A program made the translations under genes and the position numbers. The notes under the pieces were generated by a model. It was given only the letters and a program-made list of their open reading frames with translations. It was not told the DNA's origin and did not search any database. Positions 1 to 7,374 of a DNA stretch of 35,483 nucleotides are shown here, one piece after another; the stretch's first letter is position 1, and each line of letters begins with the position of its first letter. The stretch comes from Bryobacteraceae bacterium CoA2 C42 (GTDB lineage: Bacteria; Acidobacteriota; Terriglobia; Bryobacterales; Bryobacteraceae), in assembly GCA_019931245.1 (NCBI GenBank), contig JAINDL010000119.1, positions 1 through 35,483 of the forward strand. Reading direction: 5' to 3'.

Positions 1-39
1 GGCGCCCAGCAGGGCGGCAGGGAAGATCCGCATCAGCAT
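1..39 (-). CDS. gspD: 5' end of a secreted protein, probably the type II secretin GspD (partial)
   Basis: Only the first 13 codons are inside the window. They read MLMRIFPAALLGA, which looks like the start of a signal peptide. An AAGGAG ribosome binding site overlaps the stop codon of the preceding gene and lies about 9 bases before the ATG at 39; a second ATG at 33 is also possible. The gene directly follows the cluster E-F-G-H-I-J-K-L-M-C-like plus a small secreted gene, and the outer-membrane secretin is the one core component not yet seen. The secretin call therefore rests on position and the signal-peptide-like start, not on any secretin domain. It could instead be another periplasmic component. 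Confidence 0.45.
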   Translation of the reverse strand, partial: MLMRIFPAALLGA

Positions 40-45
40 CACCAC

Positions 46-480
46 CTACTCCTTGGTCCCCGCCGTCGTCTTCCGGGCCGCCTGCGACCGCTCCCAAACC
101 GCTTTCTCCTCAGCGTCCAGATCGGTCTTCTTCTTAGTCCAGTTGGACACGCCAAACGGTCCGGTCCGGGAGAACTTCAGCAATCCGCCCTCCTCTTTCA
201 CGCTCATCCCCTCCAGCGGGTCGCTGACGCCATCCCGCTTCTGCTGTTCGGTGACCGTCAACTCAGCCGACTTCATCAGGCCGAACGGGGTCACCTTGTA
301 CATCCACGGCTTACCCTGGGCGTCAACCGCCCGCCACGTAATCTCGTCCACCATCGTGGCGTTGGCCGGCACCCCGGCGGGCGGCTTGCGCGCCGGCTTC
401 TGGCCCGCCGTTGGCTCAGGCTTGGACTGCGCGACGGCCATCGCCGCCACGACGCAAACAGAGAGGAGTAATCGCTTCAT
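46..480 (-). CDS. Small secreted protein of unknown function in the type II secretion cluster
   Basis: The protein has 144 residues. A signal peptide (about residues 1-18, cut after AVAQ) is followed by a Lys/Pro/Ala-rich linker to about residue 40 and a small polar domain. AGGAA lies 8 bases before the ATG at 480, which supports this start over longer in-frame options. The mature part carries TPFG at 64-67 and GPFG at 107-110, the second followed by Trp114. The C-like protein encoded just upstream ends with a similar TPFG block. I do not recognise the family. Its place between the C-like gene and the probable secretin, and its secretion signal, would fit an accessory such as a pilotin or secretin-binding factor. 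It has no lipobox, so a classical lipoprotein pilotin is unlikely. Confidence 0.75.
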   Translation of the reverse strand: MKRLLLSVCVVAAMAVAQSKPEPTAGQKPARKPPAGVPANATMVDEITWRAVDAQGKPWMYKVTPFGLMKSAELTVTEQQKRDGVSDPLEGMSVKEEGGLLKFSRTGPFGVSNWTKKKTDLDAEEKAVWERSQAARKTTAGTKE

Positions 481-508
481 AAGTTCCTGCTGACTTCCTT
501 GAAATTCA

Positions 509-1255
509 CTACTGCACCTTCTCCCAGCGGCATTGGAAGCCGAAGGGAGTGGCCGTGTTGATCTTGCGGTAGCCGTCGACGATGGTGCCGTCCGGCGTGG
601 TATCCCCGGGCTGACACTGCTTGATCGACGGCGTCGACGCCTGGCCCGGTCCCTGCTTGTCACTGCTGCTGCCACCGCCGAGCGAGGTCACGGTCGGCGC
701 CGCCGCCGGAGCGGGCTGCGCGGCCACGCTCTGCTCCGGAGCCGGCGCCGCGGCCAGAAGCTTGGAGGCATCCGGGTCGGCCAGTTCACCAAGTGCTTTC
801 GTGATGTTCTTGCCCTGCCATTCAAAGGTCACGCTGTCGCCGGTCACCGCCACAATCTTGAACTCCCCCACCCGGTCGCCCGGCCGGTAGCCCTTCTGCG
901 GTTTTCCTTTGGCTTCGCTCAACATGACCGTGGGAGGATCGCCAAGCAGCAGCACCCCGTAAGCAACCGGAAAGGCGGGCAACTGCGGGGGCGCCGGCGG
1001 GGGCGGAGGCTCCACGCCCGGATTCCGATCTCTACTCAGCAGAAGACGCGTAGCGATCTCCAAATAGTTGGCCGGGGTCGTCTTTTCAACCGCCGGCGCG
1101 GCCGCCACGGGCTTGGCCGCCGGCAGCTTCGGCGACTGCGACCGCACCATCTGCTCCCGCTTCCGCGTCTGATCGAGCAGCTTCTTGAGCTCCATCGCCG
1201 CGCCGGCAATGCCGGCCAGCAGCAGGAGATTGATCAGGAACAGCCGGCCTCTCAA
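509..1255 (-). CDS. GspC/PilP-like inner-membrane linker protein of the type II secretion system
   Basis: The protein has 248 residues. One membrane helix (about residues 5-20) leads into a basic, coiled-coil-like stretch and a Pro/Ala-rich linker. A compact beta domain at about 85-160 has the look of the HR domain of GspC or the PilP family (AYGVLLLGDPP, YRPGDRVGEF). After a second Ala/Pro linker comes a C-terminal block with two cysteines, Cys214 and Cys242, which could form a disulphide, and TPFG at 236-239. The start is TTG at 1255, overlapping the stop of the M-like gene as TTGA. GspC-type proteins link the inner-membrane platform to the secretin, and the gene order supports that role. 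The cysteine block is not part of the classical GspC. Confidence 0.7.
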   Translation of the reverse strand: MRGRLFLINLLLLAGIAGAAMELKKLLDQTRKREQMVRSQSPKLPAAKPVAAAPAVEKTTPANYLEIATRLLLSRDRNPGVEPPPPPAPPQLPAFPVAYGVLLLGDPPTVMLSEAKGKPQKGYRPGDRVGEFKIVAVTGDSVTFEWQGKNITKALGELADPDASKLLAAAPAPEQSVAAQPAPAAAPTVTSLGGGSSSDKQGPGQASTPSIKQCQPGDTTPDGTIVDGYRKINTATPFGFQCRWEKVQ

Positions 1256-1842
1256 AACTGTAGCCCCTTCTTCTCCGGAATCAGCTTGCGCGGCACCACG
1301 CCCGCGACGGTGAGCCGCACCGGTAAAATCTTGTCTTTTTCCCGCGCCGCGCCCAGGCGCAGGTCGCTGGTCGCCAGCAGCTCGGGCTGCGCCCCGAGCT
1401 CAGCCAGAAAGTTCACCAGTTGTTCAATCCCGCACTCGAAGCTCACCGCAACGCTCACCTCGCCGTAGTCGTCGCCGAACGACTTCGCCTGGCCAATTTC
1501 GTTGGCCCGGATCTCGACCGGCTGCGGCAGCGACCGGCCCACCCGGCGGAGGATTTGAAACAGTTGCGCCTGCGCCTGCGGCGCCGTATCGGCCTGCAGC
1601 AGTCCCTTTTCGCGCGCCGCCAGGTCCGCCTGGGCGGCCTTCAGCGCGGCCTCTTTATCGGGCACCTGCAGCATCAGCCGCCGGACCCGCTCGAGCCGCT
1701 GCTCGACCAGCGCCGGCGAGTCCGCCGCCAGCGCTCCGCCTTCGGCCGCCGAGCCATCGGGCCAGAAATACGCCACGCCGAGCAGCACCAGGGCGCCGGC
1801 CAGCAGTTGCAGCGCCTTGCGGTCGCGGTCGGTGATCGTCAC
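1252..1842 (-). CDS. gspM: GspM/PilO-like inner-membrane assembly protein
   Basis: The protein has 196 residues. A short cytoplasmic N-terminus precedes a single membrane helix (about 12-28), then an Ala/Glu/Arg-rich coiled coil (about 45-90) and a C-terminal alpha/beta domain that fits the ferredoxin-like fold of GspM and PilO (VEIRANEIG, VSVAVSFECG, LAELGAQPELLATSDLRL). The GTG start at 1842 overlaps the stop of the L-like gene as GTGA. GspM normally binds GspL in the inner-membrane platform, and this gene directly follows the L homologue. The call rests on topology, fold pattern and order, because sequence in this family is poorly conserved. Confidence 0.75.
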   Translation of the reverse strand: MTITDRDRKALQLLAGALVLLGVAYFWPDGSAAEGGALAADSPALVEQRLERVRRLMLQVPDKEAALKAAQADLAAREKGLLQADTAPQAQAQLFQILRRVGRSLPQPVEIRANEIGQAKSFGDDYGEVSVAVSFECGIEQLVNFLAELGAQPELLATSDLRLGAAREKDKILPVRLTVAGVVPRKLIPEKKGLQF

Positions 1843-3101
1843 GGCCGCACCCCCTCCCGCTGGCTGCGGATGCGGAAGACTTCGCCCGTCCCCACCCGGC
1901 CAATCGGCATGGTGAACTCGCTGTTGGCCAGGCGCGACGAGTTATCGAGGACGCGGAGCAGCGGCGCCGCCTGATCGGTCTCGCCCGCCAGGTTCACGCT
2001 GTCGCGCAGGATATCGAGCCCGGAGAGATAGGACGGCGGCGGCAGCGTGGTCGTCAGTTCCAGCAGCAGGTCGAGATCCTGCCTGGTCCGGCGGCGAAAG
2101 TCGTCGAGCTGCCGCACGCGGTCCCTGGCTTTTCCCGTGGCCTGATCGAGCCGCGGCACGCGGGCCGCAATGGGTTCGTTTCGCTGCATCTCGCTCTGCA
2201 TCGCCGCCACGTAGCGCCCGGTGTCGTACGGCTCATGCAGCAGAATGGCGGCCAGCAGCGCCACCAGGATCACGGCCAGCGCGGCCGTAGGCACGTACCG
2301 CCACTTCGAACTCGACCGGCGTTCGCCTTCGGGGAGGAAGTTCGCCCCCAGCGCCAGCGCCGGCGCCGCGCTCGTGAGCGCCGCGGCCTGCGCCATGGCG
2401 GCGCCTAAGTCAAGGGGCGGCGTCTCGGGGGGCAGCCGCAGCTCCGCCACGGCCAGAGCCAGCGCCCGCGGCCGCGGCAGATCAAAAACGGAGGAAAACA
2501 CCGGCCGGGCCGTACTCTCGCCGTAGACTTCGAGGCCATCGACCGTCTCCTGCACCGCGAGAAACTCCTTGGGCGCATCGGCCGTCATCCGGATAGCCGA
2601 ATAGATGGCCGCGGCCGAGAAGGTAAAGCTGACCACCTTGACGCCGGCCTCGGTGAACAGCGTCTGGTAGGCGGCGAAACGCTGCCGCCGCAGGATGCCA
2701 ATCAGCACCTGCGTGCCTTCGAGGCGGGCAAACGCGGCCACGGCGTCGTCTTCGGCGTAGGGGTGCAGGGTATCGAGTTGAAACCCGATGGCGGCTTCGA
2801 GCTCCTCGTCGCCGACGGCCGGAAACTGCAGCGTGCGGACAATGACCTCGCCGCGCGGCACCAGCACCACGGCGGCTACGTGGCCCGCCGAGAACTTTTT
2901 CACGAACTCGGCGTACTCCCGGCCCCACTCGACGGCCGGGCGCTCCCGGAAGCCGGCGATCACCGCACTCCCGAGCGTCACCGCGCCCGAGGGGCGGGCC
3001 CGCACGACGGAGACCGTCAGGTCGCGCGGACCCACCTCGATGCCCACGCCCGTGCCGAAGGCCAGCAGGCGGCGCATCGCCACCGGAAAACCGCTGCCCA
3101 T
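1839..3101 (-). CDS. gspL: GspL-type protein: PilM-like cytoplasmic domain fused to a PilN-like membrane part
   Basis: The protein has 420 residues. Residues about 15-220 form an actin/PilM-like cytoplasmic domain (VGIEVGPRDLTVSVVRA near the start, then AAIGFQLD and VLIGILRRQ). NFLPEGER at 254-261 resembles the NLLP-type signature that opens PilN. One membrane helix covers about 269-289, followed by a coiled coil and a periplasmic domain ending near residue 412. In type IV pili these parts are separate PilM and PilN proteins; the fused arrangement is that of GspL, which recruits the GspE ATPase to the membrane. ATG at 3101 directly follows the gspK stop (TAGATG). A second ATG at 3077 would shorten the protein by eight residues. 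Confidence 0.8.
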   Translation of the reverse strand: MGSGFPVAMRRLLAFGTGVGIEVGPRDLTVSVVRARPSGAVTLGSAVIAGFRERPAVEWGREYAEFVKKFSAGHVAAVVLVPRGEVIVRTLQFPAVGDEELEAAIGFQLDTLHPYAEDDAVAAFARLEGTQVLIGILRRQRFAAYQTLFTEAGVKVVSFTFSAAAIYSAIRMTADAPKEFLAVQETVDGLEVYGESTARPVFSSVFDLPRPRALALAVAELRLPPETPPLDLGAAMAQAAALTSAAPALALGANFLPEGERRSSSKWRYVPTAALAVILVALLAAILLHEPYDTGRYVAAMQSEMQRNEPIAARVPRLDQATGKARDRVRQLDDFRRRTRQDLDLLLELTTTLPPPSYLSGLDILRDSVNLAGETDQAAPLLRVLDNSSRLANSEFTMPIGRVGTGEVFRIRSQREGVRP

Positions 3102-4073
3102 CTAGTTGGTCCCCGCGTTGTCGTACCAGCGGAGGATATGATACGGCGTCATCTCGTCTTTCTCATCCCAGTTGAATTTGATCACCGCCGCCACCGAGCG
3201 GCGGACCTCATTGCCCGGCAGCGTCGCCGTGGCCCGCAGCGTGAAAATCGACCCGCCGCCCAGCCGCAGCCGGCTGCCTCCGGGTCCGGCCGCCTGCACA
3301 ATGGGCCCCAACTCCTCCTGCCGCAAAAAGGGGCGGACGGCGCGGCGGGCGACAATCTGCGCCACCACATCGGGCGGAATGCCGAACGAGAGAAGGACGG
3401 GCGGGGAGGTCATATTGATGTCGAATTGGCTGTTGGAACCATACAGCGTGAGGCAATCCTTGAGACCGGGCGTCCGGACCAGTTGCCCGGCCGGGTTGCG
3501 GACCCAGGTTCCGTAGAACAGATCAGGCGTCACCCCGCGAACCAGCAGCAACTCCTCGATCTGTTCAAAGGACGCGTGGCGGGCGCGAAAAGACGGAATC
3601 TGCGCGGCGTAATATTGGTCGAAGGCGGTGGGCCCCGGCGCGGCCTGCCGCCAGTCGAGGATGGCGGCGGTTAACTGTTCGGCCAGCGCGGGGTTGAGCC
3701 CCATGCTCAGGAACAGGCGCTGGAACTCGGGGGGGTTGGCGGTGTTGATGTTGAGCTTCGAGGTCTCGGGAATGATTTCCACCTCGGCGTAGCCGGTGGG
3801 GAAGCGCATGGGCAGGCGGGTGAGCGTGTAGGTCCAGAAGCGGGCGGTGCCGTCGGCGTTCGGGGACATGTTACGGCCCCACTGCATCCACAGAATGGCA
3901 CGGTCCACGGCCCCGCTGGCGAGGTAGTAGGCGCGGGTCTGGTCGACGGTGGTGGAGGTGCGTTCGGTCTCGCCGCGGACGGTGGTGGAGATCGAAAAAG
4001 CGATCGCCGTGAGAGCGGCCGAGAGCCACAGAACCGTGAGCAGCGCGCCGCCGCGTTGGGGGCTAGTCGGCAT
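3102..4073 (-). CDS. gspK: Minor pseudopilin GspK
   Basis: The protein has 323 residues, the usual size for GspK, which is much larger than the other pseudopilins. It opens with a prepilin-like leader (SPQRGGALLTVLW) and a hydrophobic helix. The Glu at position +5 found in other pseudopilins is absent, as is typical of GspK. SKLNINTANPPEF at about 125-137 is the characteristic helix-hairpin-helix region, and a second such region begins near FDINMTSPP. GspK caps the pseudopilus tip together with GspI and GspJ. The ATG at 4073 lies 11 bases inside the end of gspJ. Longer in-frame starts would lie deep inside gspJ and spoil the leader peptide. Confidence 0.9.
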   Translation of the reverse strand: MPTSPQRGGALLTVLWLSAALTAIAFSISTTVRGETERTSTTVDQTRAYYLASGAVDRAILWMQWGRNMSPNADGTARFWTYTLTRLPMRFPTGYAEVEIIPETSKLNINTANPPEFQRLFLSMGLNPALAEQLTAAILDWRQAAPGPTAFDQYYAAQIPSFRARHASFEQIEELLLVRGVTPDLFYGTWVRNPAGQLVRTPGLKDCLTLYGSNSQFDINMTSPPVLLSFGIPPDVVAQIVARRAVRPFLRQEELGPIVQAAGPGGSRLRLGGGSIFTLRATATLPGNEVRRSVAAVIKFNWDEKDEMTPYHILRWYDNAGTN

Positions 4074-4797
4074 ATTGCTTGAAGGGTTCGGCGGTGACGC
4101 GAACCGGAACGGTGACGGTGGAGACGTCGAGGCTGCCGGGATTGGCGTCGGCCGGGGTGATCTCGATGCGGATGGCCAGCGGCCAGGCCGGCGCCGACCA
4201 GGCCGGCATCCACTGCGGCGGCAGCGGGGCGGGCATCTTTTCAAGAAAGACAAACCGCACCGCGGCGAGGCGGTCGGCGAGCACGAAGCTGCCGGGGCCG
4301 GCCTGCACGGGCCGGAAGATGGGGATGGGCAGGCCGCGCGCCGGGTCCATGCGGAAGCCGAGGCACTGGCCCATCAGGCTGGTGGGGCCGGTGTAGACGG
4401 TTTCGTTCACAATCAGCCGGACGCCCTGGTTGTTCTCGCCAGGTATGACGCTGTACTCAACGAGGCGCGGGTAGCCGCGCGCGCCTTCGTTGAGCGAGTA
4501 GTTGGTGACAAAGCGCATCGCCTGCGGCTCGCCCTGAAAGTAGCGGGTCTTGCCCCCGGGCGCGCCGTCCGGCCCGAGGCAGGTGGCGCCCACCGGCATC
4601 AGGCCGGCCAACTGCTGCTGCAGCGCGCGGTCGACGCCGAGCACCCGGCGGTTGGCCAGGAAGCGGTTGTTGGTTTTTTCGAGCGCCGTCAGGCCCACGC
4701 GCAGGCCATAGAGAATGCCGCCGCTCAACAGGCTCATCAGCGTGATGGCGATGAGCAGTTCGAGCAGGGTGACGCCGCGTTGGCTTCGTTTCGTCAT
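4063..4797 (-). CDS. gspJ: Minor pseudopilin GspJ
   Basis: The protein has 244 residues. It begins MTKRSQRG then VTLLELLIAITLMSLLSGG, a textbook class III prepilin leader: processing by a prepilin peptidase after Gly8 would leave Glu at +5. The soluble part contains a long pseudopilin helix (to about residue 60) followed by a beta-rich domain. Length and position between gspI and gspK fit GspJ, a component of the pseudopilus tip. The ATG at 4797 overlaps the gspI stop as ATGA. No prepilin peptidase gene (gspO/pilD) is visible in the window. Confidence 0.88.
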   Translation of the reverse strand: MTKRSQRGVTLLELLIAITLMSLLSGGILYGLRVGLTALEKTNNRFLANRRVLGVDRALQQQLAGLMPVGATCLGPDGAPGGKTRYFQGEPQAMRFVTNYSLNEGARGYPRLVEYSVIPGENNQGVRLIVNETVYTGPTSLMGQCLGFRMDPARGLPIPIFRPVQAGPGSFVLADRLAAVRFVFLEKMPAPLPPQWMPAWSAPAWPLAIRIEITPADANPGSLDVSTVTVPVRVTAEPFKQYAD

Positions 4798-5243
4798 GGC
4801 AGGGGCGCGCCTCCGGCCGGCAGGACCACTTCGCCCGGCAGCAGGATGCGTTTGCGGTAGCCATCGAGAGGAAAGGTCCGCAGCTTGGCGCCCTGCTTCC
4901 ACCAGACCTGCAGCTCGATCCGTTCGAGGATTTCGACGCCCGGCCCCGCATTCGGCGGACCTTCCAGGATCGACGCCCGCGCCTTCCAGCCCGCCTCCAC
5001 CGTGCCGGACTGCGCCGGGTCGAAGCTGCCTTCAATGACCAGTTGGCCGGGGATGGCCGGGGTGACGAGCAGTTCGTCCATCTTGTGGCGGGCGAGCAGG
5101 GCGGCGCGGTCGTATTCGGTGAGGCGCGCGGCGTTGCGCAGGGAGGTGGTGAGGTTCGAGAGCAGGCCGGCGATGGCGACGGCCATGATGACGCTGGCCA
5201 CCAGCACTTCGAGCAGCGTGAAGCCAGCGCTCGACCTTCTCAC
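4794..5243 (-). CDS. gspI: Minor pseudopilin GspI
   Basis: The protein has 149 residues. The leader RRSSAG is followed by FTLLEVLVASVIMAVAIAG, so processing after Gly7 would give a mature N-terminal Phe and Glu at +5. The pattern FTLLEVLVA is the most typical GspI signature. The start is GTG at 5243 and overlaps the gspH stop as GTGA. GspI initiates the pseudopilus tip with GspJ and GspK, which are encoded directly downstream. The assignment to I rather than another minor pseudopilin rests on leader sequence, size and order. Confidence 0.85.
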   Translation of the reverse strand: MRRSSAGFTLLEVLVASVIMAVAIAGLLSNLTTSLRNAARLTEYDRAALLARHKMDELLVTPAIPGQLVIEGSFDPAQSGTVEAGWKARASILEGPPNAGPGVEILERIELQVWWKQGAKLRTFPLDGYRKRILLPGEVVLPAGGAPLP

Positions 5244-5713
5244 GGCTGCCCCCGGTCGATTTGCGCGGTGCCGGTGATGGGATCGACGCTCACGCGCCGC
5301 TTGGCGCCGCGGCGGTTGGTGACCTCGACTTCAATGCGGGGAATCACACCGCCCGGATGCAGCAGAAAGACGCGGGGAGCGGCCGGGTCGACGCCGGGGA
5401 TCTCGGGCCGGACGGCGGTGATGGTCACCCCGTCCGGCATCGCCAGCTCCTTGCGGTAGCCGTTATCGGCCGAGGCGAAGCGGAGGAGGTTCTCCTGCCG
5501 GAGGATGGCGACTTCGGTGGCCATCTGGCGGCGTTCGGTCCGGTTGAGGGCGGAGGTGAGGTGGCTCACGATGGCGTCGGTGGCCGAGCGGAGGCGCAGG
5601 GAATCGATGCCCGAGTTGATGGCCGGAAAGCTGACGCCCACCATGAGGGCGATCAGTCCGGCGACGATCATCATCTCGAGCAGCGTCAGGCCGCGCTCGC
5701 CCCGGCGGTTCAT
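5240..5713 (-). CDS. gspH: Minor pseudopilin GspH
   Basis: The protein has 157 residues. The leader MNRRGERG precedes LTLLEMMIVAGLIALMVGV, giving Glu at +5 after cleavage behind Gly8. The helix is followed by a domain with SGIDSLRLRSATDAIVSHL and ALNRTERRQMATEVAI, which resembles the GspH/FimT family. The ATG at 5713 overlaps the gspG stop as ATGA. In type II systems GspH joins the major pseudopilin to the tip complex. The order G-H-I-J-K seen here is the canonical one. Confidence 0.85.
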   Translation of the reverse strand: MNRRGERGLTLLEMMIVAGLIALMVGVSFPAINSGIDSLRLRSATDAIVSHLTSALNRTERRQMATEVAILRQENLLRFASADNGYRKELAMPDGVTITAVRPEIPGVDPAAPRVFLLHPGGVIPRIEVEVTNRRGAKRRVSVDPITGTAQIDRGQP

Positions 5714-6138
5714 TTTGATTTCCAGCTCACGACGTCTTCGTTGATGTCGGCGCCGCCCGGCTGGCCATCGGCGCCGAGGGAGATGATGTCGGGCTCGTCG
5801 CCGTGCTCGCCGGGGAACTTGTAGACGTAGGGGCGCTGCCAGGGGTCGGTGGGCACGTCCTGCATGTAGGGGCCCTGCCAGGTGGTCACATTCTCCGGGC
5901 GCACCTTGAGCGCGGCCAGGCCCTGTTCGGTAGTGGGATAGACGCCGGTATCGAGTTTGTAGGCGCCGAGGGCGGTGCTGAAGGCCTGAATCTGCTGGCG
6001 GGCGGCGGTGACCCGGGCGCCATCGGCGCGCTTGAGCATCTTCGGTCCGACGACGGCGACGAAAAGGGCGATGATCGTGACGACGACCAGCATTTCGATC
6101 AGGGTGACCCCGGCCTGGGTTCGTTTCTTTCTCTGCAT
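5710..6138 (-). CDS. gspG: Major pseudopilin GspG
   Basis: The protein has 142 residues, the normal GspG length. The leader MQRKKRTQAG is followed by VTLIEMLVVVTIIALFVAV with Glu at +5. Family signatures follow: YKLDTGVYPTTEQGLAAL, WQGPYM..VPTDPWQRPYVY, and near the C-terminus the calcium-loop-type segment DIISLGADGQPGGADINED. Those acidic residues are the usual calcium ligands that stabilise the pseudopilus. GspG is the main subunit of the piston-like filament. A strong GGAGAG site lies a few bases before the ATG at 6138. This is one of the few junctions in the cluster with a real gap (24 bases after gspF), so gspG probably has strong independent translation, as expected for the most abundant component. 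Confidence 0.95.
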   Translation of the reverse strand: MQRKKRTQAGVTLIEMLVVVTIIALFVAVVGPKMLKRADGARVTAARQQIQAFSTALGAYKLDTGVYPTTEQGLAALKVRPENVTTWQGPYMQDVPTDPWQRPYVYKFPGEHGDEPDIISLGADGQPGGADINEDVVSWKSK

Positions 6139-6162
6139 ACGTTTCTCTCCTACACCTCTCTC

Positions 6163-7374
6163 CTAAACAGCGACATCGTTGATGCTGGTGATGGCCAGCA
6201 GCATGCTCAGCACGAGCGCGCCGATCAGAATGCCCATCACCAGGATGATCATCGGTTCAAATAAGCTTGTGAAGCGCTTGATGGCGGACTTGGTCTCTTC
6301 TTCAAAGACATCCGCGATGCGCAGGAACATCTGATCGAGTCTGCCAGTTTCTTCGCCCACGCTCAACAGATGGGCGGCCAGCGACGGGAAGACGGCGGCG
6401 CGCTTGACCGGCGCCGACAGGCCTTCGCCGCGCTTGACGCCGAGGGCGATGGGTTCGATGGCGGCGGCGATTTTCTTGTTGTTCAGAATGGCGCCGGCGA
6501 TGTTGAGCGACTGCACGAGCGGCACCGAGTTGGCGATCAGCGTACCCATGGCGCGGGCGAAGCGGGCGGTTTCGGCCTTGCGCAGGGCGTCGCCGAGCAG
6601 CGGCACCCGCAGGCGGAAACCATCCCACCACAGCCGGCCGTCGCGCGTGCGGATATACGCAGATAGCGAAACGAAGCCAACGGCGAGCCCGAGGCCGACC
6701 ATCCAGCCGTAGGTCTGCGTGAGGCGGCTGGCTTCGAGCATGAGCTTGGTGGGCAGCGGCATCTCCATGCGTCCTTCCTGGAAGACGCTGGCAAAGCGCG
6801 GCACGACGAAGTTCATCAGGATAAAGATCGACCCGATGCCGACGGCGGTCAGCAGGCCGGGATAAACCATGGAGCTGATGATGTAGCTGCGGAGCTCGTC
6901 GCGGGTGCGTTCAAACTCGCTCAGCCGGTCAAAGACAACGCCGAGCGAACCGGAGGCCTCGCCAGCGCGGACCATGTTCACATAAAGGTCCCCGAAGTGC
7001 TTCGGGTGGGTGCCGAGCGAGTCGGCAAAGGTGCGGCCGCCCTTGAGCACGCGCATGACGTCGAGGACGACCATGCGGAAGGCCGGTTTGTCGGTGAGCT
7101 CGGTGGCGATGGCGAGCGCGCGGTCGACGGGCACGCCGGAGTTGAGCAGCGTCGACATCTCCTGGGTGAAGAACAGGACGTCTTTCTTGCGGCTGCCGCC
7201 GAAATCGGGCAGGGCGATCTCGAAGCTCTTCTTCTGTTCGAGGCCGATGTAAACCGGCATCAGCCCCTGTTTGCGGAGCTCGCGGGCGATGGTTTTGTCG
7301 TTCTCGCCGGTGATGGTGCCGGTGCGGACCTTGCCATCCGGGGTGACCGCTTTGAAATGGAACGAGGCCGGCAT
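6163..7374 (-). CDS. gspF: Type II secretion inner-membrane platform protein GspF
   Basis: The protein has 403 residues, standard for GspF. It has a small N-terminal domain (FHFKAVTPDGKVRTGTITGE), then two copies of the T2SF domain (about 70-190 and 275-395) and three predicted membrane helices, the last at the C-terminus (IILVMGILIGALVLSMLLAI). Typical family blocks include FFTQEMSTLLNSGVPVDRAL, MVRAGEASGSLG and LSVGEETGRLDQM. The ATG at 7374 shares one base with the gspE stop (TAATG), so the two genes are coupled. GspF is the multi-pass protein that, with GspE, L and M, forms the assembly platform. Confidence 0.95.
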   Translation of the reverse strand: MPASFHFKAVTPDGKVRTGTITGENDKTIARELRKQGLMPVYIGLEQKKSFEIALPDFGGSRKKDVLFFTQEMSTLLNSGVPVDRALAIATELTDKPAFRMVVLDVMRVLKGGRTFADSLGTHPKHFGDLYVNMVRAGEASGSLGVVFDRLSEFERTRDELRSYIISSMVYPGLLTAVGIGSIFILMNFVVPRFASVFQEGRMEMPLPTKLMLEASRLTQTYGWMVGLGLAVGFVSLSAYIRTRDGRLWWDGFRLRVPLLGDALRKAETARFARAMGTLIANSVPLVQSLNIAGAILNNKKIAAAIEPIALGVKRGEGLSAPVKRAAVFPSLAAHLLSVGEETGRLDQMFLRIADVFEEETKSAIKRFTSLFEPMIILVMGILIGALVLSMLLAITSINDVAV

